64,000 bases of DNA from Cryobacterium sp. Y50 (lineage in GTDB: Bacteria; Actinomycetota; Actinomycetes; Actinomycetales; Microbacteriaceae), in the NCBI RefSeq assembly GCF_002929805.1, contig NZ_PJJM01000096.1:62001-126000 (forward strand). Direction: 5' to 3'. The first letter of the stretch is position 1. Each line of letters starts with the position of its first letter. Position numbers and translations under genes: made by a program. Below, one piece after another: positions 42,475 to 52,435 of the stretch. The notes below the pieces were generated by a model. That model was given only the letters and a program-made list of their open reading frames with translations, made no database searches and was not told the DNA's origin.

Positions 42475-45400
42475 TTAGTTCACAGCCCCCGTCGTGTACG
42501 ACCACGAACGGGTGACGACCGGGTTGCCGACCAGGTCTCGCACGGCACCCGTGCCACCGGTGATGGTCACCGTGTACGTCGTGTTGGCCAGGAGTGTGGC
42601 ATTCGGGTTGATCGTTAGTACGCGGGTAGTCGCGTTGAACGACAGGGTCGCAGCGATCGTCGAGCCGGGACGGGTAACAGTCACCGACGTTGCGGTGAAT
42701 CCAATGATGGCTTCGCTGAAGGTCGCGGTCGGGCTCACCAGCCGTCCAACTGCGGTGGCTCCTGCCGCGGGAGTTCTCGTGGTGATCGTCGGAGCCGGAC
42801 CGGTGATGAACGACCAGGTGCTCGTCACCATCGTGTTGCCAGCCGCGTCACGGATACCCGAGAGCGTAGCCGTGTACGTACGGTCGGCGAGCAGGGTCAC
42901 GCTCGGGTTAAACGTCGCGACTCGCGTCGTGGCGTTGTAGCCGACCGCTGCTGCGATCACCGTGGCACCGCGCCGCAGCACGAACGTCGCACCGCTAACC
43001 CCGGTGACCGGTTCACTGAACGTTGCCGTCAGGTTTTCAGTCTGACTGACCGAACGCGCACCGGACGCCGGTGTACGTGTGATCACCGTCGGCAGCACGA
43101 ACTCCGTGCGCGGTGTGACCACGACCGAACGAGCGGATGCCGCTCCGGTGCCGACCGAGTTGATCGCCGCAACATCAAAGGTGTACCCGGTTCCGTTGAT
43201 CAGCGTTGCGATCACCGACGTCGTGACGTTCGCCACCGTCGTCGTGCGGGTTACCCCGGTGGCCGCCCCGACGTAGGTGCGAACGCGGTAGCCCGTGATG
43301 GCCGCGGCGTTGGTCACAGCCGCCGGGGCGGCCCAGTTCACGGTCACCGACGCGTTCCCGGCGACCGAGGTTCCGATTACAGGAGCGCCGGCTACCACCT
43401 GCACAACAGGGGCGGTCGGTGTGACAACCGTCGAACGAGCCGAGGCCGCTCCGGTGCCGACCGAGTTGATCGCGGCGACATCGAAGCTGTACCCGGTGCC
43501 GTTGGTCAGCACAGTGATCCCGATAGTGGAGGTGACTCCCGCAAAGGAAGTGCGTAACACCGTCGCGCTTGCTCCTTCATAGGTGCGAACCCGATAGCCC
43601 GTAATCGTCGTCTGGTTGGCCACCGCTGCCGGCGGCGTCCAGTTCACGTCCACGCGAGCGTTGCCGGCGACCGGGGTTCCGATCGTTGGAGCTTCGGCGA
43701 CCACCGGGGCCGACGGAGTCACCGCGTTGGTCGAAGCCGAGAATGCGCTTGTCCCCTCTGCGTTGGTCGCCGATACCTGGAAGGTGTAACTGGACCCGTT
43801 GGTCAGCCCGGTGACAATCAGGTTGAACGCGGTTCCGACTGCGGTGCGCAGTGCACCCACCTGGTCTCCGAACGAGTCGAGCACCTTCACCGAGAAGCTG
43901 GTGGCGATGCCGGTCGGCGACGCCGTCCAGGCCACGGTTGCCTGCCCGTTTCCGGCAATGGCAGCACCGATGATCGGGGTTCCCGGAGCCACGGTGTCGC
44001 TGAACTGCAGGCGTTCGATGTTGCGCACGGTGTCTGTTCCGTCGGTACCACGGTTGTCGAGCACAGTGGTGGTCGATCCGGCAGATCCGAGCGTGCCGTC
44101 GCCACCGGTAGTGGTGACTTCGTAATCCTTGGTCAGACCGGAGAACAGGGCCGAGTCGGTTCCGCTAGATCCGTACAGGATCTCGCGAACCGCCACAATA
44201 CTGCCCGGGTTCACCGTGCCGGCGAAGACGGCTTCCTGCAGGGTCGGTCCGGTGAGTCCACCAGCGCCGTCGGACAGGTATTGGCTGGCCATCGCGCTCT
44301 GGTTCGAGCCGTTGAGGCTGGCACTGCCGATCTCCGTCGCGGGGTCGTTCGCGTTGGTGCGAACGCTCAGGCGAAGGCTGAGGTATGCGTCACCGTCGAT
44401 GATGTCGTCGGCGCCGCGTCCCTCGATCAGGTCGCTGCCGCCGCCGCCGAGGAGCACGTTGCCGGCACCCCAGACGTTCGGGCCGGTCAGGATCGGGCAG
44501 TCGCCCTGTGCCGACAGTGCGACAACGGATGCCAGCGTGGTTGTGAATTCCGGAATCAGCGCATCCAAGCCCGCGATGCGGTCTACTCCGGCCTGGTCTA
44601 CCACGTCACAGCCGATGAAGCCGCCACCACCGACAGCGCTGGGAACGATGTCGTCACCGCGGAGGATGTCGTTCAGCTTCCAGCCGGAGAGCGCCTCGAC
44701 TTCGTTGTACTTGTCGCGCACTCCCACCTGCAGAATATTGAGTGGCGCGATCGGAAGCGCCAGGTCGGAGTCCTGAGCCTGGGGGTCACCCTGGCCAGTG
44801 GACCAGTCATAGCCAGAACCGCCGGCGACCTTTTCAATGCCAGGGCCACCGACGCCAATGTCGTCGCCACCCTCCATGTCGTAGTCGTCGTCGCCGCCCT
44901 GGCCGATCATGAAGTCGCTACCAGGCTTCTGCGAGTCGTCCAGGAAGAACAGGTTGCTGCTGTCTCCAATCATGAGGTCGGGCTGGTTGCCGCCCTCTTC
45001 CCAGTCGTCGCCACCGTCACCGAAAGCTGCGTCGAGGCTTTCACCGAGCATGATGAAGTCATCATCGGCGCCGCCGAAGGTTTCATTGGCGTTGGCTCCA
45101 CCGTTCGTGAAGTCCTTGCCTTCGCCACCCATGATGATGTCCAGGCCGGTCCCGGCATCGATCGCGTCGTTGCCTGGGCCGCCCTTGGGCACGTCGTCTC
45201 CGGCGAAGTCGGTGATGATGTCGTCACCTTCACCACCGAGAGCAACGTCCGCACCGCCACCGCCGTCAATGACGTCGTTGCCGAGGCCGCCCCAGAAGGT
45301 GTCGTTGTCGTTGCCGCCGTACATCCGGTCCATGTTTCCGGTGCCGTTGTAGACAGCCTGTCCGTTGATGCCGGTGGGGTCGACCGCGTTGCGGGCACGG

Positions 45401-48348
45401 TACTTGATCGTGCCGTCGGGCATGCGAATCAACAACGCCGACTCATCACACTCGGACTGCGTATCGTTCGCGACGGCATTGCCCGAAGCCGCGAAGCCTG
45501 CAACGGTTCCAGCCAGGTTTTTCAGCTCGAACCTGCAGTCAGCTGTGGCGAAGGGATCAGCCTTCAGGGTGTGCGCGTTGGTATTGCGCATCATGAGCTC
45601 GGCAAAGGAGTTGCCCTCCAGCTGGGTGCGGAGGTTCATGCCGGGCGTGCGGGCCAGGTAGTACAACCGGTCTCCGTTTTGCAGGTCGGTCATCTGGTTT
45701 TCGAACACATAGTTGAACGTCGTGCCGAGCAGACCACCGAACGGGGTGGTCATCTCCGCCAAGCCACCGATCCAGAGATCGACCTCGTCGAGCCCGGTGA
45801 TCGAGTGCGTGCTCGAGTTGGCCCACGCTCCCGTGCTGTTCATGAAGTCCATGGCCCCGTCCGGAGAAACTTCCAAGGCCAGGGCATCGGGGCTCACGAT
45901 CAGTCGCGCGGCGTCGCGCTTGCCGTCGAGCGTGGTTGCTCCCGTGATGGTGGGGAACTGACCATAGGCGGCCACGAAGTTGATCAGCGATTCCGGGTGC
46001 TTGAGGTTCTCCCCGAAGTTGATCCAGTTTGTGTAGGGCTTGAGTGCCCCGTCGTTGGTCTTGTTGAACAGGTCGCGGCGGAACACGTTCAACCGCGGCA
46101 CGCCTTCCGAACGCGCACGGGTCATGTTGATCGCTGCCAGGTCGAGCGGTAGGCCCAGCAGGTTGTTGCGCAGGGTATCGGTAACGAATTCGTCGAGCTC
46201 GTTGCCGACCTGGTCACTCATGCCCATGATGATGCTGCCGGCGGCTTCCTCCGAGGTCAACCGTCCCTCCGGTCCGCCGTCGGTATACGCGGGCGGGTTG
46301 AGGAACCCGTCGAGCAGAGAGATGTCGTTCTGGCTGCCCAGAACGTCATCACCAGTACCGAACAGGCCGTCAACGCCGGGCTTGTCCTCGTTGCGACGCG
46401 AAATCGTCTCGGTCAGCATGGAGTGACCGAAGCGGTACACGGCGTGGGCGAACTCCGCCTTGACCGCCGGGTTGATCTCGGTCTGGGTGAACGCGAACGG
46501 TTCGAACGGGTTGATACCAGGCTGCACCTTGCGCGCAAATTCCTCGAACACGAGGTGCTGGTACTCCATCTCGGTGACGAAACGGGCCGCCTGGAACAGG
46601 CGTTCACCGTTCCAGCCGGCGGCTCCGCTGGCCAGCTTCCACTCGGCCAGGGCGGCAATGCCCTTGGTGGTCGTGTCGTTGGTCAGCGTGTTTTCGATGG
46701 TCTCGATCAGGCGATCGTGCTCGGAGTGGAACACCTGGTGAATGGCGGTGAGGCCGATGTTCTCGTTGACGCGACCGTCTCCAGCGATGAAGTGCGCATT
46801 GAGCATCTCATCGTCGTAGGTTCCGGCCGGCTGGCTGGCGAAGTCAGCGGATGCCGACCCATTCGCATCCGGCTCGAGTCCGGGCTTCGGCTCCGCGTTG
46901 TGCGCGATGTCGGTTAGGAACGGGGTCTTAAAGGAGAGCACATTGCTCGGAACAGGCACGGGGCTTCCGGTGTCGCCCTCGACCAGGCCGGTCGTAGTGG
47001 CATACTGGGGCATTCCGCGCAGGGTTCCGGGGATGAACTTGCCGTAGGCATCCGTTGCGAGCATCGGAACGTTGAGCACATCCTTGTCCGTCAGGAGAAG
47101 CCCGAGCACGTTCGCGGCCTGGGCCTTGGTGGTGGCCCAAGTCGCCATGCCGCCAGCAGTCGATCCGGTCGGTCCGCCGAGCAGCTTGCCGGTGGCAACG
47201 GGTCGATCGCCCACGGTCGCGTACTCACGCAAGAAAACCTGATGCGAGGCGTGTGACGCGTAAGTCTGGCTCTGGTCGACCCACGGCGAGTCGGTGTTGA
47301 GGGCGTCCTGAACGTCGTCGGCGCTCTCATCGGTCGTCGTGGCCGGGTCGTCGCCGGCGACGCCGTCGGCTCCGGGCTGGTTCTGTCCACGGGTGAGCAC
47401 CATGAAGCGCAGGTTCGGGTCGAGGTCGTCAGCGTTGCCGAACACGTGGTCCGGCCCCGCGACCAGTGGGTCGTCGGCCTGAAGCGGCACGAAGACGGTG
47501 CCGCCACCCTTGACCGTCTGGTCAATGCCATGGTCGAAGAACTGGCCGAACAGGGTGAACATCGAGTTGTACGGCGGCGAGAGGCCGACGTCGGTCGTCA
47601 CGTTCGGCATGAACAGCGTCTCGTGGGAGGGGATACAGCCACCCGGGACGCCGAATGGCACGGAGGTGCTCGGGTCGGTCGTGCACGCCATGACGCCCTC
47701 GTTGCCTTGGGTGCGCACCGGGTTTCCGGCGGCGGCGATGGCGGCCGGGTTGGTGGAGGTCTGATCAACGATCAGGTTGCTCACCGTGCGCGGCTCCGAA
47801 TCGAAAACCAGGCCCTTTTTCTGGATGTAGGAGGTACCGTTCGGTGGGCCGAATCCGGCCGGCGTGACGTCCGCGTCGGAGAAGACCGGAGCGGCCATTC
47901 GCGGGAAGACTTGGTCGGCGGCGCCGAACTGATCCTGGCCGGGCTGCAGGTTGTTGCAGGAACCGTCGACGGTGCGCAGGCCGAGCGAGAGCAACGGGCT
48001 GGCGATTTGGTTGGGGCCCGTTCCGACCAGGGCGCCACAGGGTCCGGTGGTCGAAGTAGTGTTGGCCACGTGGGCTTCAGCAATCTTGATCTGCTTGAGA
48101 ATGTAGGCGAGGTCGGAGGCCGTGACGGCGAATCCCTGGCCGACCGGGGCGAAGGCGGCCTGGGCCGGGAGGGCGGCCGACAGGCCGAGTCCGGCGTAGA
48201 GCACTGCGGCCATGCCGGCGGCGAGTATGCGCATGGGCTTGCCGAAAACCCGCTTGGGTCTTGCACTGTCCTGGGAACGTGGATTACCTCGCATTCCGCT
48301 GGAATTGCTGTTGCTGCGAACGATTCCTTTGCCTTCGAACCTGCTCAT
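42475..48348 (-). CDS. Giant secreted animal-type heme peroxidase with calcium repeats, fibronectin and Ig-like domains
   Basis: A 1,957-residue secreted protein. A long signal peptide ends near residue 65 (AALPAQAAFA). The animal-type peroxidase domain spans about 230-880, with the distal His273 in FTLFGQFFDHGID and the proximal His642 in VYRFGHSMLTE. Residues about 1000-1160 carry hemolysin-type Gly/Asp repeats (GNDVIDGGGGADVALGG and similar). Three fibronectin III domains lie at about 1450-1755; the second and third are near copies. Two Ig-like Big_5 domains (ITRTPASGARSVSQ, TTRTPAAGATAVG) end the protein. No LPxTG anchor is seen. The architecture resembles Mn-oxidising peroxidase MopA of proteobacteria plus actinobacterial adhesive modules. 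The actual substrate is unknown. Confidence 0.88.
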   Translation of the reverse strand: MSRFEGKGIVRSNSNSSGMRGNPRSQDSARPKRVFGKPMRILAAGMAAVLYAGLGLSAALPAQAAFAPVGQGFAVTASDLAYILKQIKIAEAHVANTTSTTGPCGALVGTGPNQIASPLLSLGLRTVDGSCNNLQPGQDQFGAADQVFPRMAAPVFSDADVTPAGFGPPNGTSYIQKKGLVFDSEPRTVSNLIVDQTSTNPAAIAAAGNPVRTQGNEGVMACTTDPSTSVPFGVPGGCIPSHETLFMPNVTTDVGLSPPYNSMFTLFGQFFDHGIDQTVKGGGTVFVPLQADDPLVAGPDHVFGNADDLDPNLRFMVLTRGQNQPGADGVAGDDPATTTDESADDVQDALNTDSPWVDQSQTYASHASHQVFLREYATVGDRPVATGKLLGGPTGSTAGGMATWATTKAQAANVLGLLLTDKDVLNVPMLATDAYGKFIPGTLRGMPQYATTTGLVEGDTGSPVPVPSNVLSFKTPFLTDIAHNAEPKPGLEPDANGSASADFASQPAGTYDDEMLNAHFIAGDGRVNENIGLTAIHQVFHSEHDRLIETIENTLTNDTTTKGIAALAEWKLASGAAGWNGERLFQAARFVTEMEYQHLVFEEFARKVQPGINPFEPFAFTQTEINPAVKAEFAHAVYRFGHSMLTETISRRNEDKPGVDGLFGTGDDVLGSQNDISLLDGFLNPPAYTDGGPEGRLTSEEAAGSIIMGMSDQVGNELDEFVTDTLRNNLLGLPLDLAAINMTRARSEGVPRLNVFRRDLFNKTNDGALKPYTNWINFGENLKHPESLINFVAAYGQFPTITGATTLDGKRDAARLIVSPDALALEVSPDGAMDFMNSTGAWANSSTHSITGLDEVDLWIGGLAEMTTPFGGLLGTTFNYVFENQMTDLQNGDRLYYLARTPGMNLRTQLEGNSFAELMMRNTNAHTLKADPFATADCRFELKNLAGTVAGFAASGNAVANDTQSECDESALLIRMPDGTIKYRARNAVDPTGINGQAVYNGTGNMDRMYGGNDNDTFWGGLGNDVIDGGGGADVALGGEGDDIITDFAGDDVPKGGPGNDAIDAGTGLDIIMGGEGKDFTNGGANANETFGGADDDFIMLGESLDAAFGDGGDDWEEGGNQPDLMIGDSSNLFFLDDSQKPGSDFMIGQGGDDDYDMEGGDDIGVGGPGIEKVAGGSGYDWSTGQGDPQAQDSDLALPIAPLNILQVGVRDKYNEVEALSGWKLNDILRGDDIVPSAVGGGGFIGCDVVDQAGVDRIAGLDALIPEFTTTLASVVALSAQGDCPILTGPNVWGAGNVLLGGGGSDLIEGRGADDIIDGDAYLSLRLSVRTNANDPATEIGSASLNGSNQSAMASQYLSDGAGGLTGPTLQEAVFAGTVNPGSIVAVREILYGSSGTDSALFSGLTKDYEVTTTGGDGTLGSAGSTTTVLDNRGTDGTDTVRNIERLQFSDTVAPGTPIIGAAIAGNGQATVAWTASPTGIATSFSVKVLDSFGDQVGALRTAVGTAFNLIVTGLTNGSSYTFQVSATNAEGTSAFSASTNAVTPSAPVVAEAPTIGTPVAGNARVDVNWTPPAAVANQTTITGYRVRTYEGASATVLRTSFAGVTSTIGITVLTNGTGYSFDVAAINSVGTGAASARSTVVTPTAPVVQVVAGAPVIGTSVAGNASVTVNWAAPAAVTNAAAITGYRVRTYVGAATGVTRTTTVANVTTSVIATLINGTGYTFDVAAINSVGTGAASARSVVVTPRTEFVLPTVITRTPASGARSVSQTENLTATFSEPVTGVSGATFVLRRGATVIAAAVGYNATTRVATFNPSVTLLADRTYTATLSGIRDAAGNTMVTSTWSFITGPAPTITTRTPAAGATAVGRLVSPTATFSEAIIGFTATSVTVTRPGSTIAATLSFNATTRVLTINPNATLLANTTYTVTITGGTGAVRDLVGNPVVTRSWSYTTGAVN

Positions 48349-48514
48349 GACGCACCTATCTCTTCAGGATGAGCGAACGCTGCAAGAGTGCTGTGCGGGC
48401 CTTATGGAAACCTTGTGCACCCTCCGCCCCCACCCCTGCTTTCCTGGCCCGGTCGCCTTTCGCCGGGCACTCGCTACGGGCGCCAACCTCATTCCGTGCT
48501 AGTTTCACCAGACA

Positions 48515-49261
48515 ATGTCTGATCCGTCTGCACCAGCCGCCCTCAGCGCAGTTTCCAGCTCGCGACCAGCGGATCTCCGCAGCCGCGTCGCCGTCGGAGA
48601 CATCGCTGTCGGCTTGTTTCACACCCAGGGGTATGAGGCCACAAGTGCGGCCCAGATCGCCGCCGCAGCCGGGGTGTCCCGCAGCACCTTCTTTCGACAG
48701 TTCCACTCGAAAGATGACGTGATCTTCGCCGACCACGACGAGCTGCTCGAGCAGATTGGCGAGTATTTCGCCGCCGAGCACGATGACCCGTGGCTCGCCG
48801 TCTGCGAGGCAGCCGCGCTCGTGTTCGAGCGGTTTCGGGAGCGCCTCGAGATTGTGCGGGTACGCGACCGGGTCGTGCGCCAGACATCCGTTCTGCGTGA
48901 CCGGGAAACCGTGATGGTCTCGCGCTACGAGAAGACCTTCTCCGCCTATCTGCGGAGACGATTGCCAGGCGTCGACCCGGTCTTGGCCATTCAATTCGCT
49001 GCGGCGGTGACGGCCACGCACAACTATGAGCTGCGCCGCATGATTCGCGCTGCCGAAACGGAACGGATGCTCGATTCGGCAGGACTGGCCGCCCACCTGC
49101 AGGCGGTACGCACCCGCTTTGCCCCTGGCGGCGTTGCCGCGGCCACCCCCGCCAGCGAGCTGCTGGTCGCGGTGTTTCCTGCCTCCGCCCTGCCCGACGA
49201 TGTGGCTCGGGCAATCGCGAGTCGCTTCCTATCGAGCAGTGTGACACCAAGTGTCACTTGA
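48515..49261 (+). CDS. TetR-family regulator
   Basis: A 248-residue TetR protein. The HTH is DIAVGLFHTQGYEATSAAQI and AAAAGVSRSTFFRQFHSKDD (about residues 29-68). The C-terminal ligand domain has LRRRLPGVDPVLAIQFAAAV, typical of the fatty-acid/acyl-CoA branch. It ends 55 bases before the acyl-CoA dehydrogenase gene, and palindromes lie at that junction. It is divergent from the giant peroxidase gene across 166 bases, so it could also affect that gene. Confidence 0.87.
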   Translation: MSDPSAPAALSAVSSSRPADLRSRVAVGDIAVGLFHTQGYEATSAAQIAAAAGVSRSTFFRQFHSKDDVIFADHDELLEQIGEYFAAEHDDPWLAVCEAAALVFERFRERLEIVRVRDRVVRQTSVLRDRETVMVSRYEKTFSAYLRRRLPGVDPVLAIQFAAAVTATHNYELRRMIRAAETERMLDSAGLAAHLQAVRTRFAPGGVAAATPASELLVAVFPASALPDDVARAIASRFLSSSVTPSVT

Positions 49262-49281
49262 CCTGAAACGCAGTGTCAGGT
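49241..49281. promoter_or_regulatory. Two palindromes before the acyl-CoA genes, candidate TetR operator
   Basis: GTGACAC (49241-49247), CAA, GTGTCAC (49251-49257) is a perfect dyad overlapping the regulator stop codon. ACCTGA (49261-49266) and TCAGGT (49276-49281) form a second dyad that contains another GTGTCA. Both lie just before the acyl-CoA dehydrogenase gene, suiting an autoregulated TetR repressor. Confidence 0.55.
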
Positions 49282-49315
49282 AGAACTGTAGTTATACCCG
49301 CTGCTGTGAAAGGCA

Positions 49316-50500
49316 ATGATGCCCGATTATGATGTGTCCGCCCCGCTTGACACCGACTATTACGGCATCTTCGCCGATGTTCCCGAGACGGATCGAGCGT
49401 TCTGGAACCGGGCACGCACCTTTGCCCTGGAGACGCTCGACGAGCTGAGCGAGGCCTGGGACAAGGCGGAATACCCACTGCATCTAGCTCGCCGCCTCGG
49501 CGAGCTAGATCTGCTCACCGACGGCGTGGCCGGCCCCGGCCTCACCCCCATGTCACCGCTCGCGGCCGGTCTCGTGAACATGGAGATCTCCCGCGGCGAC
49601 GGATCGATGGGCACCGTGGTGGGCGTTCAGGGTGGTCTGGCCCTGCGCAGCATCGCCATGTTCGGCAGCGACGAGCAAAAGGCGACGTGGCTGGTGCCGC
49701 TGGCCCGGGCCGAGAAGCTCGGCGCCTTCGCCCTGACCGAACCCGACCACGGCTCGGACTCGGTCGCGCTTGAGACCACCGCCCACCGCGACGGTGACGA
49801 ATTGGTGATCAACGGAGAAAAGAAGTGGATCGGCAACGGCTCGGTCGGCGATGTGACCGTGGTCTGGGCCCGCGACGACGGCGGCAACGTGCGTGGGTTT
49901 CTGGTCGACCAGTCGCTGGCGGGATACCACGGCGAGACCATGACGGGCAAGGGCTCGCTGCGCGCCGTGCACCAGGCCCGCATCACCCTGACCGACGTGC
50001 GGGTACCACTCGACGCCGTGCTGCCCGGCGCCCACACCTTCAAGGACACCGCGGCCGTGCTGTTCGCAACCCGGCTCGGTGTGGCCTGGTCAGCACTCGG
50101 ACACGCCACCGCGGTGTTCGAAGCAGCCCTCAACTATGCCCAGCAGCGGGTACAGTTCGGCAAGCCGATTGCCGGTTTTCAGATCGTGCAGGAACGTCTC
50201 ACCCTCATGCTCTCCGAGCTCACCTCGATGCAGTTGCACTGCATGCGCCTGGCCGAACTCGACGCCGCCGGATCGCTGCGCCCGATCCAGGCCAGCCTGG
50301 CCAAATTCCACAACACCCGGGCCGCGCGGTCGCTCGCGTCGCTGGCCCGCGACATGCTCGGTGGCAATGGCATCCTGCTCGAAAACCACGTTATTCGGCA
50401 CCTCGCCGACATCGAGTCAATCCACACCTACGAGGGTACCGAAAGCATCCAGTCGCTGCTCATCGGCCGGGACCTCACCGGGGTCAGCGCCTTCCACTAA
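49316..50500 (+). CDS. Acyl-CoA dehydrogenase (glutaryl-CoA dehydrogenase-like)
   Basis: A 394-residue flavoprotein. Conserved blocks are EISRGDGSMGTVVGVQGGLA, AFALTEPDHGSDSVALET, VINGEKKWIGNGSVGDVTVV, and HTYEGTESIQSLLIGRDLTG, where the Glu of YEGT is the catalytic base position of the glutaryl-CoA/isovaleryl branch. It oxidises an acyl-CoA and passes electrons to ETF. Two adjacent ATG codons (49316 and 49319) are possible starts after GAAAGG. It forms a two-gene unit with the ligase 39 bases downstream, which probably makes its substrate. Confidence 0.88.
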   Translation: MMPDYDVSAPLDTDYYGIFADVPETDRAFWNRARTFALETLDELSEAWDKAEYPLHLARRLGELDLLTDGVAGPGLTPMSPLAAGLVNMEISRGDGSMGTVVGVQGGLALRSIAMFGSDEQKATWLVPLARAEKLGAFALTEPDHGSDSVALETTAHRDGDELVINGEKKWIGNGSVGDVTVVWARDDGGNVRGFLVDQSLAGYHGETMTGKGSLRAVHQARITLTDVRVPLDAVLPGAHTFKDTAAVLFATRLGVAWSALGHATAVFEAALNYAQQRVQFGKPIAGFQIVQERLTLMLSELTSMQLHCMRLAELDAAGSLRPIQASLAKFHNTRAARSLASLARDMLGGNGILLENHVIRHLADIESIHTYEGTESIQSLLIGRDLTGVSAFH

Positions 50501-50539
50501 ACCCACTTCGCTACATCTTTCCGGACAAAGGAGTCCCGC

Positions 50540-52186
50540 GTGATTGAAACGATGAATATAACCCCGATCGGCTCGCCCAACGATTCACCGCTAACCCCGA
50601 TGCGGTTTCTGCAGCGCAGCGCGGAAGTATTCCCGGACAAGAATGCGATCGTTTACGGCGCTCGTCGGTACAGTTACCAACAGTTCGCGCAGGCCGCCGA
50701 GGAGCTGGCCCACGCCATCCGTTCGCGCATCACACCGGGCGACCGCGTTATATTCCTTGCGCCGAATATACCCGAGATGCTGATCGCCCACTACGCCGTT
50801 CCACTGGCCGGTGGGGTGCTGGTCGCGTTGAATTCTCGGCTGGCCGGGCCCGAAGTTCGCTACGTGCTCGAGCACTCCGAGGCGACCCTGCTCTTCATTG
50901 ACGCCGAGCTGGTCAACGGTGTCTGTGACGCGATCGCGGCATCCGCTTCGCTAAAGGGTGTGATCGAAATCGTCGACGGCGAGTTTGGTCTGACCGAAAG
51001 CGACCGGAGCGTCGGCCAGCAGACCCTTGAGTCATTTCTGGTCGAAGCCGACAATGACACCGCCGAACCGCTGGCCTGGGAGGTCTCCGACGAACGCGCG
51101 GTGATCTCAATCAACTACACCTCGGGTACGACCGGCAAGCCCAAGGGCGTGATGTACTCGCACCGCGGGGCCTACCTCAATTCCTTCGGCGAGGTGTTCC
51201 ATAACAAGTTCACCAGTGATTCGGTCTATCTGTGGACCCTGCCCATGTTCCACTGCAACGGCTGGTGCACACCGTGGGCGGTCACTGCCGCCGGCGCCAC
51301 CCACGTCTGCCTGCGCACGGTGCGGGCCGAATCGGTCTGGTCGGCCATTGACACCCTGGGCGTGACCAACCTGTGCGGCGCCCCCACTGTGTGCGGCGTC
51401 ATCGCGAACGCGCCGATGAAGCACGTGCTCGAGACGCCGCTCTCCATCACCACAGCGGGTGCACCGCCGTCGCCGAGCGTGATCGAGCAGCTCGACGCGC
51501 TCGGGATCACGGTCGTGCACGTCTACGGACTGACCGAGGTCTACGGCCCGTACACGATCTGCGAATACCAGCGCAAGTGGGACGACCTGCCTGTCGACGA
51601 GCGTGCCCGCAAGATCTCCCGCCAGGGCGTCGGCATGGTGCAAGCCGAATCAGCCCGCATCGTCGACTCCGCCATGCGCGACGTTCCCGCGGATGCGCAG
51701 ACAATCGGCGAGATCGTGCTGCGCGGCAACAACGTGATGCTCGGCTACTTCAAAGACGCCACGGCGACGGCGGATGCCTTTCGCGGCGGCTGGTTCCACA
51801 CAGGCGATCTCGGCGTCATGCATCCGGATGGATATATTGAGATCAAAGACCGAGCAAAGGACATCATCATCTCCGGCGGCGAGAACATCTCCACCATCGA
51901 GGTGGAAAATGCGATGCTCACCCACCCGACCGTGCTCGACGTTGCCGTGGTCGGCATTCCGCACCCGAAATGGGGCGAGCGGCCCAAGGCCTACGTCGTG
52001 TTGCGTCCGGACTCCCTGGTGACCGAGGTCGACCTGCTCGCCCACACCCGGTACCTGATCGCCGCCTTCAAGGTTCCCGATTACGTTACGTTCGTCGATG
52101 CCCTGCCGCGCACGGCCACCGGCAAGATCATGAAGGTCGTGCTGCGCGAACTGCCCGAGGAGGTCGCTGAGCCCGCCGTCTCCTAA
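50540..52186 (+). CDS. Acyl-CoA synthetase (AMP-forming)
   Basis: A 548-residue ANL-superfamily ligase. ATP motifs are INYTSGTTGKPKGVMYSHRG, YGLTEVYGP, GWFHTGDLGVMHPDGYIEIK, and the hinge/C-terminal DRAKDIIISGGENIS with the catalytic Lys in PRTATGKIMK. It belongs to the medium/long-chain fatty-acid or aryl acid branch (FadD3/AlkK-like). The GTG has AAAGGAG six bases upstream. The pair with the dehydrogenase and TetR regulator suggests a small acid-degradation module whose substrate is undetermined. Confidence 0.89.
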   Translation: MIETMNITPIGSPNDSPLTPMRFLQRSAEVFPDKNAIVYGARRYSYQQFAQAAEELAHAIRSRITPGDRVIFLAPNIPEMLIAHYAVPLAGGVLVALNSRLAGPEVRYVLEHSEATLLFIDAELVNGVCDAIAASASLKGVIEIVDGEFGLTESDRSVGQQTLESFLVEADNDTAEPLAWEVSDERAVISINYTSGTTGKPKGVMYSHRGAYLNSFGEVFHNKFTSDSVYLWTLPMFHCNGWCTPWAVTAAGATHVCLRTVRAESVWSAIDTLGVTNLCGAPTVCGVIANAPMKHVLETPLSITTAGAPPSPSVIEQLDALGITVVHVYGLTEVYGPYTICEYQRKWDDLPVDERARKISRQGVGMVQAESARIVDSAMRDVPADAQTIGEIVLRGNNVMLGYFKDATATADAFRGGWFHTGDLGVMHPDGYIEIKDRAKDIIISGGENISTIEVENAMLTHPTVLDVAVVGIPHPKWGERPKAYVVLRPDSLVTEVDLLAHTRYLIAAFKVPDYVTFVDALPRTATGKIMKVVLRELPEEVAEPAVS

Positions 52187-52435
52187 CCTTTCTGTCGGCC
52201 ATGTCGTTCAGAACCGCAAATCTGCCCGGTGAAGACCTAACGGGGACCACTTTCGACAAGCTCCGCAGGTCTGTACGCCCACCCCGGTACCCCGGTCCTT
52301 GTACGGCCGAAACGCAAGAGACCGGCGCTTTGTCAGCATCCGTCTATAGGTTTATAAGCACAATGGAAGACCCTCCCTCGCATAAACCCTCGCCCGCCAC
52401 CACCGACATGCCTTTCAATCTGAGAGGAGCACAAC
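52187..52435. other. Intergenic, no gene seen
   Basis: About 250 bases between the ligase and the first CNNM gene. It should hold the promoter of the latter. I see no repeat, hairpin with T-run, or plausible small gene. Confidence 0.5.

Noticed and set aside
44281..46152. A 623-codon open frame on the + strand inside the peroxidase gene
   Set aside because: The opposite strand encodes clear peroxidase and calcium-repeat sequence. The + frame is open because of GC-rich third positions in the real gene.
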